Shown one piece after another: positions 62,642-64,000 of a stretch of 64,000 nucleotides of DNA. The first letter of the stretch is position 1. Each line of letters starts with the position of its first letter. Position numbers and translations under genes: made by a program. The notes under the pieces are model-generated. The model did no database searches, had not been told where the DNA came from, and saw only the letters and a list, made by a program, of their open reading frames with translations. Origin of the DNA: Firmicutes bacterium ADurb.Bin146 (lineage in GTDB: Bacteria; Bacillota; Clostridia; DUPQ01). The stretch is taken from assembly GCA_002070475.1 (NCBI GenBank), contig MWDI01000057.1:62001-126000 (forward strand). The letters are read 5' to 3'.

Positions 62642-64000
62642 ATGACAGATAGATATTCAAGCCCTTTTTCACAAAGATATAGTTCTGACAAAATGCAATA
62701 TCTTTTTTCGGATGATAACAGATATAAGACATGGAGATTGTTTTGGATATCCTTAGCAAAAGCACAAAGAAAATTAGGCATAAATATCACGCAGGAACAA
62801 ATAGATGAAATGATTGAGAATAAGGATAATATTGATTATGAAATGGTAAAGCAATTCGAAAAAAAGCTTCGCCATGATGTAATGAGCCATATTAAGGCTT
62901 ATGGAGTAACTTGTCCTAAAGCAAGCTTAATTATTCATCTTGGCGCTACTTCATGTTTTGTAACTGATAATACAGATATAGTAATAATGCGAGATGCAAT
63001 TACTTTAATAAGGAAAAAGCTTGTTGCAGTAATTAAAAATCTTGCTGATTTTGCAATGAAATATAAGGATACACCAACTTTAGGATACACTCATTTCCAA
63101 CCTGCACAGCTAGTCACTGTTGGTAAGAGAGCTTGTTTATGGATTCAGGATTTTTTCATGGATTTTGAACAGCTTCAATTTACATATGATTCATTAATGT
63201 TAAGAGGAGTAAAGGGAACTACAGGAACACAAGCAAGTTTTATGTCGCTTTTTGAAAATAACGAGGAAAAAGTAGATACTCTTGAGAAACTTGTTTGTGC
63301 AGATTTCGGTTTTGAAAAATCCTTTCCCATAACAGGTCAGACTTATACCAGAAAACTAGATACACGTGTTCTGCAAAGCCTTTCATCAATTGCCCAGTCT
63401 GCTCATAAGATGTGTACAGATATAAGATTATTACAGGGATTGAAGGAAATTGAAGAACCTTTTGAAAAATCACAAGTAGGATCTTCTGCTATGGCATATA
63501 AGCGTAATCCGATGAGAAGCGAAAGAGTATGCTCTTTAGCAAGATACATCATTACAAACGCTCACAATCCTGAAATAACTGCTTCTGTTCAATGGCTGGA
63601 AAGAACCCTTGACGATTCAGCAAACAGGCGTTTATCGATATCAGAAGGCTTTCTAGCAACTGATGGTATGCTTGACATATTACTTAACATATCTGATAAC
63701 CTTGTGGTCAATGAAAGTATAATATATAAACACATCATGGAGGAAATTCCTTTTATAGCAACAGAAAATATACTTATGGAAAGCGTTAAAAGGGGAGGAG
63801 ACAGGCAAAAATTACATGAAAAAATCCGTGAATACTCCATGGAAGCATCAAATAGAATTAAGAATGAAGGACTAAATAATAATCTTTTATCACTTATATC
63901 TAATGATCCTGATTTTAATATTACACCAGATATTTTAGAAAGATTAACTGAACCATCACAATATACTGGCAGAGCAACAACACAAACTCAAATTTTTTTA
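62642..64000 (+). CDS. purB: Adenylosuccinate lyase, 3' end outside window
   Basis: PurB cleaves adenylosuccinate and SAICAR in purine synthesis. The frame is open to the right edge, giving 453 codons; about 20 residues are probably missing. It has THFQPAQLVTVGKR with the conserved His, GVKGTTGTQAS, and the signature GSSAMAYKRNPMRSER, typical of the fumarase/aspartase superfamily. The ATG 62642 follows GAGGT. It is preceded by the aminotransferase. Confidence 0.95.
   Translation, partial: MTDRYSSPFSQRYSSDKMQYLFSDDNRYKTWRLFWISLAKAQRKLGINITQEQIDEMIENKDNIDYEMVKQFEKKLRHDVMSHIKAYGVTCPKASLIIHLGATSCFVTDNTDIVIMRDAITLIRKKLVAVIKNLADFAMKYKDTPTLGYTHFQPAQLVTVGKRACLWIQDFFMDFEQLQFTYDSLMLRGVKGTTGTQASFMSLFENNEEKVDTLEKLVCADFGFEKSFPITGQTYTRKLDTRVLQSLSSIAQSAHKMCTDIRLLQGLKEIEEPFEKSQVGSSAMAYKRNPMRSERVCSLARYIITNAHNPEITASVQWLERTLDDSANRRLSISEGFLATDGMLDILLNISDNLVVNESIIYKHIMEEIPFIATENILMESVKRGGDRQKLHEKIREYSMEASNRIKNEGLNNNLLSLISNDPDFNITPDILERLTEPSQYTGRATTQTQIFL

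Overview
The window is a densely coded stretch of an AT-rich, Gram-positive-type anaerobic bacterium, most likely a member of the Clostridia (probably a little-studied lineage). The evidence is the low GC content, Firmicutes-type gene neighbourhoods (comEC-holA-rpsT, dprA-topA-trmFO, ylxM-ffh-rpsP-khpA-rimM-trmD, ppnK-argR-recN, rplS-rbgA-rnhB), Gram-positive wall genes (murT/gatD, an LCP protein) and anaerobic enzymes (a trimeric [FeFe] hydrogenase, a radical SAM protein, a RACo-like corrinoid activator). TGA is a real stop (holA, glyA, iscU leader and others), so the standard bacterial code applies. I see no prophage, insertion sequence, CRISPR array or rRNA. No gene-free stretch exceeds 300 bases outside the tRNA/promoter block at 54.1-54.4 kb.

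Layout. 0-5.2 kb: comEC (cut by the left edge), holA, a URO-D-family methyltransferase, a convergent radical SAM protein and rpsT. 5.2-9.4 kb: ligA, an orphan substrate-binding lipoprotein, an Mrp/NBP35 ATPase and an HPr-like protein without the phosphorylatable histidine. 9.5-14.2 kb: an aldose epimerase-like gene, a sirtuin, recG, nagA. 14.3-18.9 kb: the hydrogenase operon hydC-hydB-hydA behind a near-ideal Rex operator, then a DRTGG-like gene. 18.9-26.8 kb: dprA-topA-trmFO, divergent murT-gatD, an ECF sigma/anti-sigma pair. 26.9-40.8 kb: polA, coaE, a pseudo-PP2C/LysM membrane protein, the SRP/S16/tRNA-modification operon, glyA, rarA, a small membrane protein, iscS-iscU and an M18 aminopeptidase. 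40.9-45.2 kb on the minus strand: a PD-(D/E)XK-like uncharacterised protein, LCP, a XerC/D recombinase, gltX. 45.4-54.1 kb: RACo-like protein, 5-FCL, a membrane protein, phosphohexomutase, malic enzyme, NAD kinase, argR, recN. 54.1-64 kb: tRNA-Gly and tRNA-Arg, a beta-CASP nuclease, a cysteine desulfurase with thiI, lepB, rplS, rbgA, rnhB, an aspartate aminotransferase and purB (cut by the right edge).

How the genes work together. Most is housekeeping, but several modules stand out: redox disposal (NADH-linked hydrogenase probably repressed by Rex at low NADH; malic enzyme next to NAD kinase), sulfur trafficking (two cysteine desulfurases, one with IscU, one with ThiI), one-carbon metabolism (glyA, 5-FCL, a URO-D methyltransferase and a corrinoid activator at separate sites) and envelope amidation/decoration (MurT-GatD, LCP, LysM protein).

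The least expected signals are a repeated leaderless-mRNA layout, in which an extended -10 element lies 6-8 bases before an ATG that has no Shine-Dalgarno (holA, ligA, murT, polA, perhaps dprA); a membrane protein joining a degenerate PP2C phosphatase fold to an outside LysM domain; and a tRNA-Gly whose T loop carries C instead of U at position 55.
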